From NCBI RefSeq assembly GCF_000699445.3, contig NC_067198.1, forward strand, positions 31,251,536 to 31,315,535: 64,000 bases of DNA, read 5' to 3'. Positions 1 through 12,384 of the stretch are shown here, piece after piece. The notes under the pieces were generated by a model that did not search any database, was not told where the DNA came from, and worked only from the letters and a program-made list of their open reading frames with translations. Made by a program: the position numbers and the translations under genes. Within the stretch, counting starts at the first letter, position 1. Every line of letters starts with the position of its first letter. The DNA is from Schistosoma haematobium (lineage: Eukaryota > Platyhelminthes > Trematoda > Strigeidida > Schistosomatidae).

Positions 1-690
1 ATGTAGTTGTTTGAGCTTCTTCAAACAGATTGATAAATTATGTTTTTATTGATATAATGTTATTTACAGATTAGCTTGTAATGTCATGTATCTAGAAATT
101 ACATTATTGAAATTTCCTAGATCGAGAACTATGAAATTTCTTCAACTGAATTTGTGTCCATCCTTATTCGTACACCCTGATATACGTTAGCATGTCAACC
201 CTTTTCATTTATATTCTCTGTTCATGTATATATCAGTAAATGAGAGCTTCTCTCAGTTGATCCTTTATGTTATATAGATAGTATTTAATTTTGCTTTCTT
301 CACTGTTGAGTATTCCAGTCTGTACGTAAGAAAATGAATTTACCATATCGGCCTGTAACAGTTCTGTTAGATCAAAAGTGGATTCATAAAACATACCATA
401 TCATTGTGCTATTACGCTGCACTTAAACAACAACTCTTTAAATAGAAGCGAGGGTTTTCGAGACCAAAATTTACTTCTTTTTTTAGTCGATTTGTAATTT
501 AATATTAAATAATGTTTCTATATTGTTAAATGATTTAGTTAAATTATTGATACTAGTAAATTGTATCATCCACTGTTCATAAAGATGATAAGTAATTAGT
601 CTCATAAATTGTCTTAAATACTTATCAAGAGAAATATTAAAATAAAGTTATGAGTGTAGGTGAAGTGTACAGCATTCACTAACACTATAT
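1..690. other. AT-rich noncoding stretch
   Basis: No ORF of substance, recognised repeat or RNA gene is seen here. The sequence is AT-rich with scattered homopolymers, as elsewhere in the window. Confidence 0.5.
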
Positions 691-699
691 AATTTCAAA

Positions 700-893
700 G
701 GTTAAGATCATAAGTCAGTTGAAGCTAGACCACCATGGAGAATCTGGAAGCACTGAACGGCCGTTTCGTCCTACTGTGGGACTCTTCTGCAGTGCTCATC
801 CACGATCTCGCCCTCTGAGAGATTCGAACCCAGGACCTACTGGTTCCGCGCGCGAGCACTTAACCACTAGACCACTGAGCCGGCATCCAACGG
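700..893 (-). repeat. tRNA-headed SINE with hammerhead-like tail, full copy
   Basis: Read on the minus strand, the head (about 893-820) looks like a tRNA gene, with an A-box-like GGCTCAGTGGTCTAGTGG and a B-box-like GGTTCGAATC. The tail (about 810-745) can fold as a hammerhead. Stem I GCACTG/CAGTGC, stem II GTCC/GGAC and stem III CGG/CCG are all perfect and the GAAA box is present. The core heptamer reads CAGAAGA instead of CTGANGA, so one invariant base is lost. The copy ends in the family's conserved 3' segment (TCTAGCTTCAACTGA type). Smalpha repeats of schistosomes are known to combine a pol III head with a hammerhead; membership of this variant in that group is inference. Confidence 0.8.
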
Positions 894-1594
894 TTTTAAT
901 GTCTAACTCCAACTATATAATTAGTATGACTTACTTAAAATAAAATTTGACTAACCTAATTGAGTATAAGTTCAATGTATGAATGAAAATATCTATTAAT
1001 TCATTATAAAGTTAGGTTCAACTTGGTTTAATAAATAGTTTATTATATTAATATAATTTCTATATGCTGTATTCATTATTTCAAGTTTTCTTTATTCTAT
1101 TTCTTTCTTTCTTTCCTTTTTTCCTTAATACTCTGATTTATGCACTTGATTAAATGACATTTATTGGACTGAGTTAGTAAAATATTTCGACCTAAGGACA
1201 TTATACTATTTTGTAAATATATTTTACTACTAAATGTAGATAGAAACTATTGTTTTTTCAAACACAATTAATAAACTGTTGAGTATGAACATACTCAAAA
1301 TGAAGTTTAATGACAGTTTACGTCAATATAATAACTTTATATTAATTTTTCCTTATACTTCATAAATTGATTTTGTTTATATTGAACTTTAGAAATTTAT
1401 ACATAAGTGAACTGGAAATGTAAAATACTTTTTTACATGAAACAGAATAAGTTATAAGCTCTAATGCCTATTAGATTTAATAAATATTGTTTTTACACCT
1501 CATTATTAATCAACATCGAGAAGTATTAGCCCTTTCTAAATAGTTTTTAGTTTGGAATTCTATTTGTAAACCCTTTGTCATCCATATATAATGA

Positions 1595-1870
1595 AGAAGG
1601 TCCACGAGTGAACGCGAGGAAGCTGTAAGAAGCTCCAAAAGAGTCGAAGATATTCCATCCAATCACCTCTGGGAAGAATCCCTACGTGTAGCTTCCCGAT
1701 TGGACAATGCTAATAACCCCCTGTGTGCTATAATGATGATTTCGTTTATACTAAAAACTATAAATACCCGACATTTTTGTACTATAAATGACATTGTCTG
1801 GAATAACATTCCTTTCAGTTGTCTTCTGTCTTCTCATTTGCGACTTGGAAGGGTTCTAACGTTCATGTGC
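1595..1870 (+). repeat. LTR-like repeat fragment, copy A
   Basis: This segment resembles the reverse complement of 35190-35420. The shared pieces are the cgagg/aagct...agtcgaag block, the ATTCCATCCAATCA block and the actataaatacccg TATA-like stretch. A promoter-like TATA element inside a repeat of this size suggests a solo LTR or LTR fragment, but no internal retrotransposon sequence adjoins it and clear LTR ends were not found. Confidence 0.4.
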
Positions 1871-1931
1871 TAAAGTTATATGTGGTAATATCAATAATAT
1901 AATCTCTAGATATTATATATATATATAATAT

Positions 1932-2053
1932 TTCAACGGTTGAGATCATTAGTCAATTGAAGTTAGACCACCATGGGAAACCTGGAAGCACTCAACGGTC
2001 GTTTCATCTTATCGTGGGACTCCTCAGCAGTGCGCGTCCACGATCCCACCTAG

Positions 2054-2056
<3 letters not shown>
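1932..2056 (-). repeat. SINE tail with intact hammerhead core heptamer
   Basis: A truncated copy of the same SINE family as 700-893. The tRNA-like head is missing and is replaced by the TA microsatellite at its upstream side. On the minus strand the heptamer CTGAGGA lies at 2027-2021 and the GAAA box at 2005-2002. Stem II is weakened (GTCC against AGAT) and the first pair of stem I is mismatched, so cleavage would be poor at best. Confidence 0.75.

Positions 2057-2115
<59 letters not shown>
2056..2115. repeat. (TA)n microsatellite
   Basis: About 30 uninterrupted TA units. It sits exactly at the truncation point of the SINE copy on its left. Confidence 0.95.
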
Positions 2116-2118
<3 letters not shown>

Positions 2119-2354
2119 TTATTAAACCACAAACATCGAACAAACTAGATCACTTAAAAGGAGAGCATTTTTTATAGTCCCATTTTAAAGTTATTATATG
2201 TAACTCTAGTTATTTTAATTTTACATAAATTTCTCAGGTTTTATCAACTTATCAATATTCGTTAACCTATAACCAGCTATAATCAGTCTACGGTAGATTC
2301 CTTGTTTAAAAAAATATTTCAATCAAAGTACTAGTTTAAGTATTAATTTCTAGT

Positions 2355-2812
2355 GGCTGGTACTGTGTTAAGTCCATATATAGGTTATTCTAGTCACTGA
2401 ACAGACCCAATCTACTCATTCTCCTTAAACCACATTTTGACCTTGTTGATTATTTGCTTATTAACCATGACTGTTTTTACATGATCATATGTGTGTCAAT
2501 TGTTCTCCCTATTCATTACGTGTCTGTAACTTATTTTTGTCTGGATATAAATATTGAGTCACGCTTGATAAAAACGAGTTGGCTCATACGCCTTCTCTAC
2601 TGCGCGTCATATCATTCCTCTGTTTGTCTGTCTGGATCAATGAATGTATCGAATATACATATTCAAAATTCATTCTCATATTTGACTTATTTTATTGCAT
2701 TATTCTCTAATACGAATTAAGTCGATAAAATATACGAGGGTTTGAGGTGTGTATATTTTGGTAACAATCAGCATCCGATTTAACTGGAGTCAGATATAGG
2801 GCCACAAAAAAT
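2355..2812 (+). repeat. LTR-like interspersed repeat, copy A (pair with 24.8 kb)
   Basis: About 450 bp that aligns along its length with 24772-25226 in the same orientation. Shared blocks include the 'ctatataggt' start, 'ggatataaatat' (TATA-like), 'actgcgcgtc', 'attcattct' and the end 'tggagtcagat..agggccac'. Size, internal TATA and the terminal block resembling a primer-binding boundary suggest a solo LTR. The short ORF inside it is not conserved in the second copy and is not a gene. Confidence 0.5.
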
Positions 2813-3061
2813 TAATGGTTACTTACATTAAATTGAGAGTCTCAAATATCGACAATTATAATTTTGTGCAACATAATAAATGAACCAATGATTATTTATT
2901 ATGAATTGTAAAATTAAATATCAGTTCATAATATCATTGAGCACTATTGTATTTGTATTTTTTGGTGGATTAGTTTCCCTGTATTGCTGATATCCTCCAT
3001 GTAATTTATTTCAAGATTTTGTGTTATATTTTGGCATTGACATCATAATTAATTTCTAATA

Positions 3062-3330
3062 TTTTCTAAGCAGAGTTGGATAGTGATTAGCAGTGGAATC
3101 CAGGATATACGTTTAGTCTTATTTACGACACCCTAGTTGGATGCACCTGAGCTCTGGTATTATCGTTCGCGGCAAGACTCTAACCCAATACTTTTTTCCC
3201 CAAACGCCCAACGCACTATCCACTTAATCCAGCTGAATCTAACTCCGCTGAAAAAGTGCCTAGGATACAGGGTCAGTATCAATTCAATCAGCTCAGGATG
3301 CACAGATGTCAATGGAGACTGATCAATTGA
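3062..3330 (-). repeat. degenerate Smalpha-like hammerhead repeat
   Basis: Starts near 'agttggatagtgattagcag', the conserved 3' end of the canonical Smalpha-type repeat. On the minus strand it contains tRNA-like B-box remnants and a decayed hammerhead: the heptamer and GAAA box are both mutated. The ORFs on either strand here are by-products. Confidence 0.5.
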
Positions 3331-4078
3331 AGTTCTTGATATCAACAGGAAGATCTAAACAATGCTTACAGATGAATTCATTCTGGATTGTTTGATTTCT
3401 TCCTTACTTTAATTCCTATTAGTTTTTCAAACAGCTTCAACATGTAAACATCCATCATATTTATGTGTTTCTTTAAGCTAGGAAACATTAGGAAATGAGA
3501 AGGAACATAAATAATCAATAATGTCTTTTACCATCATTTGAAATAATGAAAGGTTTTGCTAAAGAGTTGTTCGTTTTCAATCACAGTGATTAAGAGTCAG
3601 ATCAATGCTTACACTTTTCTTCATTGACTAATAGAAGTGAACTTTAACACCTGATTTTGTGTGAATGAATTCATATGTACTTACACTTTATTATACCATA
3701 AGATACAAAAAAGAAATTTATACATGAAGGATATCATTTGTGTACGATGAAATCAGACTAATTAACATTGTGAAAGTATTCAGATATCTGTTTACTAGTT
3801 TGTTCATAATGAAGGCCGAAGTGGTTCCTGTAAACTTTGAAAATCGTCAAGTCTATACTCAGCACAGTGTAATTTCTTTGTTAAAATCTAGAGGGGATAT
3901 GATAAGGAATAGTAAAATCAGATAAGTTTGGCACGAAATATCAAACCAAAAACCTGCAGGATTATTTAGATAGTAAGTCAATAGAAAACTAATCCTAAAG
4001 TATACAAAATATAGAGAGTGTAGTGATTCACTTTTATCACGAGAACACGACTGATTTAATGAAAACAATTATTACTAT

Positions 4079-4385
4079 AACCAGCTGTACCAGTGCTTGT
4101 TTTAATGTGCTTTTGTTTAACTGTGCTAAAAACATCCATTATACTTACTTTGATTGTGACCTCGCGCGAATTCGGTTACGTTCTGTAACCAAGCTTGTAT
4201 CCTGGCACGATCTCGGTATCCTTTCGATACCACGAGATCGCCAGCAAATATATCTCGATTTGGTCCATTAACTGCCTTCTGATATTTGGCTTCCGGGGGA
4301 TTTTATGCATATCCTGGCACGCGTTCCTTTGTAGTGGTGTTCATAGTCAATCGCGACCCGACACCACACTACAAGAGTAAGGCGA
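4079..4385 (+). repeat. hairpin-bearing interspersed repeat, copy A
   Basis: Aligns with the reverse complement of 50600-50915 over its full length: 'ataaccagctgtaccagt', 'gtgctaaaaaca', 'tggcacgatctcggta' and 'ccacactac' at the end all have counterparts. A stem of 13 bp with a 2-nt bulge lies at 4208-4240 (CGATCTCGGTATC with GATACCACGAGATCG) and is kept in the other copy. GC-richer than its surroundings. Family not recognised; no coding sequence. Confidence 0.55.
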
Positions 4386-4389
4386 GATT

Positions 4390-7300
4390 GTAGAAAACGT
4401 TCAAATAAGAGTAAATAATATTAGATGGCTCATCTTAATAGAATCAACAATCTTACTGGTAAGGTATGATTCAAACAGAATGCCTAATTGATAGACTAGT
4501 CCAGTCAGACATCGGTTCAATGTCAAATGACGGGTGAAAGATGCTGACCTCTGCACGCTATTGGTCGAACATCTACCATTGTTTTCTGACGGACATATAC
4601 CCATATTAATGAATGAGCTATTGCTTATATTCTTATTCAGACTAACCGATAAAAGCTTCCCGCTCACTCTTCGTTTTCTCACTCAAGTAGCTAGTTAGGC
4701 TTGCGTATAGGAAGCGCGTACATCAGTACCAGAATTGGACGACCACCCAGCACAACATTTTTGGCTACAGACTAACTCACTAGTTATTTTCTATATTTAA
4801 ATCCCAATGTACAATTAGACACTAAAAGGAATAAGGCATAAGAATACTCGGGTAAGATCAAGAAACTTCCTTAGGACGAATTAAAGTGAATCTAACTTGA
4901 ATGCATGTATTGTAGTAGTTTGTAGGTTCGATAATAACATTTTAAACAGAAGACAGCTAACTGGGTAATTTAAAAGAAGACAGTGCACCAAGTAAAATGA
5001 AAAATGAAGCCCTTCTATTTATTTATAAATGATGAGACAGAATTTGATCAGGACTACAACAGATAGCATTGATCATATAGCAGCTCACGCACATTTGAGT
5101 TTATCCACATTTAATTTGGTTAAGCCCATTTGTCAACTTAGTTAATGGGCAGAGTCATTCGTACAATAACAACTCAGCTATGCCATTGTACATTTATTAA
5201 TGTTGTGCTTGTATGAACATGTATGAAGCTGAGTGACCCTCCCCACTGGGGTCACCAGGTTTTAGAAACTGAAGCCACGCTTTAACGATGAGTGCTAATC
5301 ATTATAAAACCTAGATCTAGGGTTTCCTGATGGCAACCTATACTGACCTTATATTTCACCAGTCCTACTGGTATTTTTACAGAAGTTTTCATAGAATAAA
5401 TACCCTTCTGGCTTCCGAACTGTACACTGATAGATTTTTGGACTGTGGGGTTCAAAGATTCTTGAACCATTTCAGTGTGTCTTTACACTCTAAGTTAATT
5501 TAAGCAAATAAAAGTTCATGGAGTTGGTACTTTATGAATAAAGCCACATCCATATGGAGAATTTATTTATCACTGAACAGGATTGTATGTTCTAGTAGGC
5601 AGTCAAAATAAATAATAACATGACTAATTTAAATAAAACTTCGTGCATTTGACTACTATCAAATAAATTCTTGTTACTATAAATATTGAATCATAAACTA
5701 GACTATTCTATCGTTCTTTGTTCTATTCCAACAGCCGAATACAGAATAAAAGATTAGTTAAATTTATCTTTGGATTAAGTTAATGTTAGCAATTGATATT
5801 AAAATCATTTGACAAGACAATGGACCTTGCTCAGTTGTCTTTTAGTAGTAAAATACTAAGAAACTACTTGAGAATAATTTAATATTTTCAGGTAGTCATT
5901 AAAAGAAACATTTCTATGTGAATTTGGACTACTCATTAGTAGTCTATTTTCTCTTTTGAGATGTATCAACATTTATAAACGTTACATCTGACCACATATT
6001 GATGGATTAAAACAAAATTGTCTAGTCATAATTAAAATACTTTAACTCAACTGTAATTGTTAAATCTTGAGTGAGGAATCTAAAATTCTATATAATGTAT
6101 CCAAAGAACATTTTTAATAATTAAAATATATCAAAGAGAATAATATCACTTTATTAACTCTTTCTGATATAAAAATTACAGGGGTAATATTACTGGATTG
6201 ACAGTGTTATGTAGATGAAGTGAAGAATATTTTGTCTGACATTAGAAAAATGTTAACATTTTGTACAAAAAAAATAATAGGATAGAAATAAGAATTGCAG
6301 GAGAACTTTAGGACGCTTGAAAATAGTGTAAACTAGGTTCAGAATCACACTCGAAAATTCCTAAAAACTGAGATATTCTAGTTATATGGTACTCTGTTCG
6401 CACTACCTACATAAGTCATATGAGCACATAGTACCTGTTGTGTCTTTATGTTCGGTTAGTTCTCGGGTGATTTATCCACCAATCAGAATACGACTTATGC
6501 AATCTTAGCACTGTGCCGAACCAATGACGTTCGACCGGTATGAGCAGCCTAGCTTCCTTATTAATCCTATGTTCACGTAGCACGTCCAATTGTGTTCAGA
6601 ACACCAATACCAGCTTCCACTATGCCATTCGAATCGAATCATTTATTTCAGACATACTGGGTTTATATATCAAAAAACAGATCGCAACGCACTATAAAAT
6701 AGGAAATAACATTGGTCACAATAAAGCCAAAAGTGGCTATGAACGTGGGAGGCAGTAGTCAATAAACTGAACATAGCTTAAGAACCGTAAACCGTACAAT
6801 AATAAATTATAGGTCAAAATAAAACTTGTAACAAGAGGGATATAGATATGCATAATCTAGTTACTGAATATTTATACCATGAGAATATATAAATAATATT
6901 AGTCCATTAATAGGTCTCAGACGTTACTCGTAATGTAATCCTCACTAGGATATAACAGTACCCCCTCATTCTATTTCAGATGTGTCTAGATCACCATATC
7001 ATTTAAATTTTAGGATAATTCCAAAGAAAAGAGGTGACTATTTCAACTGTTTGAACACAGCGTACACTATGTTTCGATATTAGGCGATAGAACCCAATCG
7101 ACAGAAAACTTTGAACCTAGGTTTCATTCATAACACTCGTTATTACTTAAATTTCAATTAATGTGCTTACCTCAGTACTACAAATGTCTGTCGCTACTAG
7201 AATTACTTAGTGGAAATGTCCCGAAGTGTGACACTGATTATCATAAGTAAGAGAATCTGTTCCATTAATACTACAAGTGTGACTTGATGATAAGTTTCAG

Positions 7301-8730
7301 TTAACGCTAAACCTAGGTTTATAGTTTTCTTTTAATTGCCAGCAATCATCTGACATTTTAATAATGTGAATTTTAACAACAATGTTAAATAATCACAGTC
7401 TAACTGTGAATGTCAGTAGTACACCTGACTGGGAAGTATTGATAAGCAATTTATCACAGTTGACGACTTCTCATCAATCCTTAACAATTAACAAATATTG
7501 AGACATAATAAACTTCCGAATATTTTCTTAACAACAGTACTGAAAATGAAGAACTTGATTTTGTTTGGAATAACAATGACTGTACATAAGCTAATTATTT
7601 ACACAAGGCTCACCATCATATCAATTCAGTATTATTAATATACATTTTTTTGTATTCTAAAATTGTGTACATGACATCGGTAATGAATATTCTCGATAAA
7701 CGCTCCACCATAAATTAGAAGAAAAAAATTCAGTATAACAAGCTGAAAGTGTATTGCCTAGTTGAATACCAATTCAATATAGTGCAGAATTCTATATCTC
7801 CATAAAATAAATCTCAATGATGTTTTTCACCGGACTTATTTTCCTTGAAGATCTTCATTTCAGCCATACAATCTAATACGGTAAAATCACAGTTAAAACA
7901 AGTAAACACTTAGTCTCTAACAATTCATTTTTGCATGGAACGCAAATGAATGTAATTAGTAAAGGAATTTAAAGGGAATATACTCAGTCAAAGAGAAGGA
8001 GGCTGGAAACACATATAGACACATAGTGAACAGTAGTAAAATGTTCAGAACAATTGATTGACTATGAATAACACATATAAATAAAAAGAGTACAACTGAA
8101 TGAAAACACGGGACATCAAGGTCAGATTGCACCAACGTGAAGGACGTTTAAACTAAATTATTACTGTTCATTTTAATTATGTACATAATTAACAGTTATA
8201 ACATGTTATAACAAAGTAGAAATGTTTAATTGTAGAACACAAATAGGTTATTCCAACTTCTTTTGATGTTTATTGGATAAAATTTTGTATAACCTTATGA
8301 AACCTTATTTGTATACGCCTAATTCATTAAAAAAATTCAATTTACCTCAAAATTTCTTATTATTTGGAAACAATTTAAAGTTCCAACAAACGATATGAAT
8401 AATAGCAAATACTTGTAATGATATGACAAAAATTTAAAAAAAAAACGAATAGTAGGTCAGCAATGTATGGCACAAATCATGACATTGTCCATTCTAGTTG
8501 ATGAGGAACTATAAAATAAAATGCACACACTAAATTTTTTTAAAAGTCTTTTTATTCTGTACACAATAACTTGGGCCACAGAACTATAATTATTTTGAAA
8601 GTGTGGAGAATATTTGTAGCTCAGGATGAGGATGTTGGAGGCATTATGTTGGCTGAGCTGGATGATTCAGTGTTGAAGCGTTTATTGTTCATTGTCTGAA
8701 GAGGGTTTTGTGAAGATTTTAGAAAATTAA
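4390..8730. other. gene-free stretch, possible LTR-like piece at 6.4-6.96 kb
   Basis: No coding exon could be supported. A segment at about 6399-6957 starts TGTTCGCACTACC and ends GGATATAACA, contains pockets of higher GC and a 'tataaaatag' TATA-like string, and could be a solo LTR; this is weak. A patch at 5220-5470 is also GC-richer but matched nothing else in the window. Confidence 0.25.
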
Positions 8731-8734
8731 TAGT

Positions 8735-8850
8735 TGAATTCATGAGTCAATTGAAGCTAGACCACCATGGAAAACCTGGAAGCACTGGACGGTCGTTTCG
8801 TCCTAGTATGGGACTCTTCAAAAGTGCACATCCATGATTGTTCCTCTAAA
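8735..8850 (-). repeat. SINE tail fragment
   Basis: Matches the 3' half of the hammerhead SINE on the minus strand: the conserved end 'cttcaattgactcatga', 'ttccaggttttccatggtgg' and 'GGACGAAACGACCGTCCAGTGC'. The heptamer region is mutated (TTTGAAGA) and the tRNA-like head is missing. Confidence 0.7.
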
Positions 8851-9519
8851 AGGACGTCATCAGCACATAATCCAGAGGGAAATCTCTTGTATTTTTAATG
8901 TTGCAATAAAAATATTTGATGAATTGAAATCTTAATTTATTTTCTTCTCTTATAATCATTAATTTCTTATACATTATTTCTTTACATATTGCTTTCAATC
9001 TAACCCATTTCGGAAGTTTTGAACATGAGATTTATTTCATTTTACATGTACGTTATTAGCATTTGTCTTAAATATGAAAAAAAAATGAACCGATTTCATT
9101 TACTGACAGTTCCTTTTGTCTTTTCAAGAGATAAGAAACAAGGAGATAAGATTGTTAAATGAAGGATATCCGGCTTATACAAATACTTGTTTATAATTAC
9201 ATACATTAAAAAAAATGGTTGGTGGGGGTTGAAATTTATAAAATATATATGTATTGATGTGTTTTCATCCCATGTTTGATAGAAATTAGGTTGCTCATTT
9301 GCATAAATTCAATGAGACATATGAAGATGTATATACCAGTACACAGAAAGTTTTGAAAGAGGATATAAGAAAAAAGAAATATTCTGAGGCAAAAATAATA
9401 TTCAAAGAAATATATTCATTCTTGTAGAGTTTCAAATTATTCCAAAAATGTCTAAATGGTCAAACAATAGTAGTTATCTTTGTTTAAGATCAATCTATAT
9501 TTAACTAAATATATTTTTC

Positions 9520-9722
9520 TTTTCATTTATGTGGTTTTGTTGTTTATATTGAAGTATAGTTCTGTGATCGATAGTTGTCATTCAAGATTACAAGTGGGAT
9601 CTATTCTCAATAAATTAAGGTTAAATAGAAAACTAAACGAATGTTGTAGAAATTATCATAATAATTATAGATTAGCAGCAAAACATAACAGAAAAGATTG
9701 TTATTGTGTTATTTTGTGTTGA
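9520..9722 (+). CDS. possible 3' exon of a small Cys-rich protein (uncertain)
   Basis: Open frame ending in TGA at 9720-9722. Its upstream part has no ATG (the frame opens with TTG at 9480) but carries a pyrimidine-rich run ending 'tatattgaag' at about 9553, which could be a splice acceptor. Downstream of that the predicted peptide is about 55 residues, basic, with seven cysteines including a CC pair and a C-X-C near the end. The hydrophobic leader in the raw ORF may just be the translated polypyrimidine tract. I do not recognise the family and found no matching upstream exon, so this may be chance. Confidence 0.2.
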
Positions 9723-9973
9723 ATATAACTTCGATTTTTCGTCTTATCAAAGACACTAATCCTAATTTCAGTGTAATTGGTATATCACCATCATTAGGAA
9801 GTTTCGAAATGACTCGTAAATTCCTAACACAAAAAACGATGGAATATGAATCCAAACTACTGGCAAGCAATCATTAATATTTCTGCAATTTGGTGTCAAC
9901 TTATCCTAGTTTTCATTATAGTCAATTTGACTGGTACCAACTTCTCAAGTTTTGATAATTTATTCACTAATAA

Positions 9974-10040
9974 CGAAACGACCGTTCAGTGCTTCCAGGT
10001 TTTCCATGGTGGTCTAGCTTCAATTGGCTCATGATCTCAA
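9974..10040 (+). repeat. SINE tail fragment
   Basis: Short copy of the hammerhead SINE's 3' end, from 'acgaaacgaccgttcagtgc' through 'ggtggtctagcttcaattgg'. Only the GAAA side of the hammerhead remains. Confidence 0.7.
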
Positions 10041-10335
10041 CTATTAGTATCAATATAATTTTACTGAAAACACCAAGTATAAGGATACTGAATCTCTAAC
10101 TTTACATATACCAGTACAGACATTGCGACTCGTAAATGTGTCTTATCATTAAACAAAGAGAACTTGTTACTAATTCCAACCATCCGATTTATGTATTTTT
10201 ATTATCTATACTGTAATCAATTCATTTAAGTAAAAATTAACCAAGTTTTATCAAATATTCACAAAACAGAAAAAAAACAAAATAAAACAAAGATCATGTT
10301 TGAATTTTAGGATTCATTAGATAAGTAAATAATAA

Positions 10336-10360
10336 TTGGCAATGTTTTTGTCATTGCCAA
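10336..10360 (-). promoter_or_regulatory. perfect hairpin downstream of the GCH1 stop
   Basis: TTGGCAATG at 10336-10344 pairs perfectly with CATTGCCAA at 10352-10360 around a 7-nt loop. It lies 44 bases beyond the end of the GTP cyclohydrolase reading frame, on its transcribed strand, so it would fall in the 3' UTR. Any function is a guess. Confidence 0.4.
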
Positions 10361-10403
10361 AAGAAAACTAGTTCAATGATAATTTTATATAACAAAGTGT
10401 AAA

Positions 10404-11873
10404 TTATCTTCTTCCAGCAAGCTGAAGAAATTCATCACGTAATTTAGCATTGTGTTTTAAATCACCCATCATAGTTGTTGTTATTGTGGTTGAATTGATC
10501 TTCTGTACACCACGCATAACCATACACATATGTGTAGCTTCAATTATTACACCAACACCTTTAGGGTTTATTGCTTCTGTCAGTGCTGTAGCAATTTCCT
10601 TAGTAAGTCTTTCTTGTACTTGTAATCTACGAGAAAATATTTCAACAATACGAGCTAGTTTACTTAAACCTAGAATTTTTTTATTTGGTAAATAACCAAT
10701 TGAAACACGTCCAATAAATGGTATCATATGATGTTCACACATTGAAAACATTTCAATATCTTTAACTAATACCAATTCATCATGATTTTCTTCAAATATA
10801 GCTTCATTCAGTATATCACTGACACGTTCTTCATAACCTTTAGTAAAATATAACATAGATTTAGCAGCTCTTTGTGGTGTTTTTAACAAACCTTGACGAT
10901 TTGGATTTTCACCGACAGCAATTAAGATTTTATGAAATGCTGAAATTAAATCAGTATAATGATCATTTATACCTTCTGTAATAATACTGGCAGTATCTGA
11001 TACACCTAGCATACTACCACCTAACGTCAAAAAATTTCGAGGATAATCTCTTTGCATATCCCATAAAGATATTTGACTTTGTTTACGACTTGACTGTAAA
11101 CTTAAACATTCTAAATGAGTAGTTGGTTTTATATTTAATTGTGATTTAGATAATAAGGATTGTTCATGATTATTAGTATTGTTCAATTTTGAATTTTTAT
11201 TTTTATAATAACGATTATTGTTTTTATTTCTAATATTGCTTGATTGGATTGATAAACGTGGTTCATAATTTTCACATCTAACACTGAAACTAGATGATCG
11301 TTCTCTTGGTGATATATTATCATGAGATGTATTTAATAAGTTGTTCATATGATTTCCAATCTTGTCAGCACTGATATTACTGCCATGAGTCACAGTACTA
11401 TCAATAATAGTAGTAGTGGTAGTAGTAGTAGTAATATTATTAGATGTAGTGGTAATTGGATTATTTGTTTTTGTTATTGTTTTAGCATTCTGAGTACTGT
11501 TATTTCTTTTTAAACCACCGGTAAATGTTTCACGTGTAAAATGAAATTTTTTTTTCAATAATTGATAACCTTTAATTGGACGTTTAGGTGGTTCATTAAT
11601 TAAACTCACTCCAGATGATTCTACTAAATTTGAAGTATCAACAAAATCTGAATCATTTAATAAATGTTTCATTGTTAACTTTTCATTGAGTTCTCGTTCA
11701 AGATTAACAGTAGTTTCATTAATTTCATCATCATTTTTAAGAATTAAATAGGATGCATTCATTTCTTTTGATGACATTGTCATCTTGGTATTTATAGGTA
11801 ATGATGAATGAGATTGGTGTTTGATTTTATTTTCATTCATATTTAACACATGAAATACTGAATATCGTAACAT
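10404..11873 (-). CDS. GCH1: GTP cyclohydrolase I
   Basis: 489 codons from an ATG at 11873. Residues 308-489 form a complete GTP cyclohydrolase I domain, the enzyme that converts GTP to 7,8-dihydroneopterin triphosphate, the first step to tetrahydrobiopterin, which flukes would need for serotonin and catecholamine synthesis. Visible signatures: [30 protein letters not shown], with zinc ligands Cys379 and His382; [22 protein letters not shown]; and [11 protein letters not shown], with the third zinc ligand Cys450. The C-terminus [10 protein letters not shown] is near the family norm. The first 307 residues are rich in Ser, Asn and Thr, including a run of Thr encoded by ACT-type triplets near 11440, and match nothing I know; human GCH1 has only a short N-terminal tail. 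The gene is intronless in this window, unusual for GCH1. Other Met codons (residues 12, 31) could be the true start. Nearest neighbours are repeats. Confidence 0.93.
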   Translation of the reverse strand: MLRYSVFHVLNMNENKIKHQSHSSLPINTKMTMSSKEMNASYLILKNDDEINETTVNLERELNEKLTMKHLLNDSDFVDTSNLVESSGVSLINEPPKRPIKGYQLLKKKFHFTRETFTGGLKRNNSTQNAKTITKTNNPITTTSNNITTTTTTTTIIDSTVTHGSNISADKIGNHMNNLLNTSHDNISPRERSSSFSVRCENYEPRLSIQSSNIRNKNNNRYYKNKNSKLNNTNNHEQSLLSKSQLNIKPTTHLECLSLQSSRKQSQISLWDMQRDYPRNFLTLGGSMLGVSDTASIITEGINDHYTDLISAFHKILIAVGENPNRQGLLKTPQRAAKSMLYFTKGYEERVSDILNEAIFEENHDELVLVKDIEMFSMCEHHMIPFIGRVSIGYLPNKKILGLSKLARIVEIFSRRLQVQERLTKEIATALTEAINPKGVGVIIEATHMCMVMRGVQKINSTTITTTMMGDLKHNAKLRDEFLQLAGRR

Positions 11874-12189
11874 GTGTAATGTGTGTACATATGTAGTTTT
11901 CTTTTTGTAATAATTTAATGCAATAATCTGAAATTTTAATGAATATAAACAAAGATTAGAAGTTTAAAACGAATTATATTCACTAATTGAATTTATTATT
12001 CAGTTTATCTATATATTATTAGAAGAATTATAAAACGTGTGTATCATGATTATCCGAACTAATAAATAAGTTCACTTTGTCACAATGATTTATTTTTTCT
12101 TAATAACGAAGCGAACGAAACCTATAAGTAAAAACAGAATATTGACTAGAGAAGTTCTTAAATAAAAATTTGGATTTATAAACAAAGAT

Positions 12190-12375
12190 GGATAGTGGCT
12201 TGCAGTGGATATAAGGACGAGCATTTTGTCCTATTTGGAACTCGTCAGCTGGGTGTAATTGCATCACAGAATTCTATATTGTACCAAAATATAATATTGA
12301 ATAAAGCAAATTAATAATAATTATAATAATTGATATTTACTCTGTAACTCGAACCCTGTACCATTCGCTTAAAAC
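12190..12375 (-). repeat. degenerate Smalpha-like hammerhead repeat
   Basis: On the minus strand the tail reads CAGCTGACGA, then GTTCC/AAATA/GGAC, then AAAATG, so heptamer and stem II survive but the GAAA box has lost its G. The 3' end 'ccactgcaagccactatcc' is the family's end. A tRNA-like piece ('cgaaccctgtaccattcgc') lies at 12349-12375, separated by an AT-rich insertion. Confidence 0.55.
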
Positions 12376-12384
12376 TTATTTACC

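Noticed and set aside
2454..2720. 88-codon ORF with hydrophobic stretches
   Set aside because: Lies wholly within an LTR-like repeat and is broken in the 24.8 kb copy.
4208..4240. Hairpin as a transcription terminator
   Set aside because: Eukaryotic context, no adjacent gene, and the same hairpin occurs inside another repeat copy.
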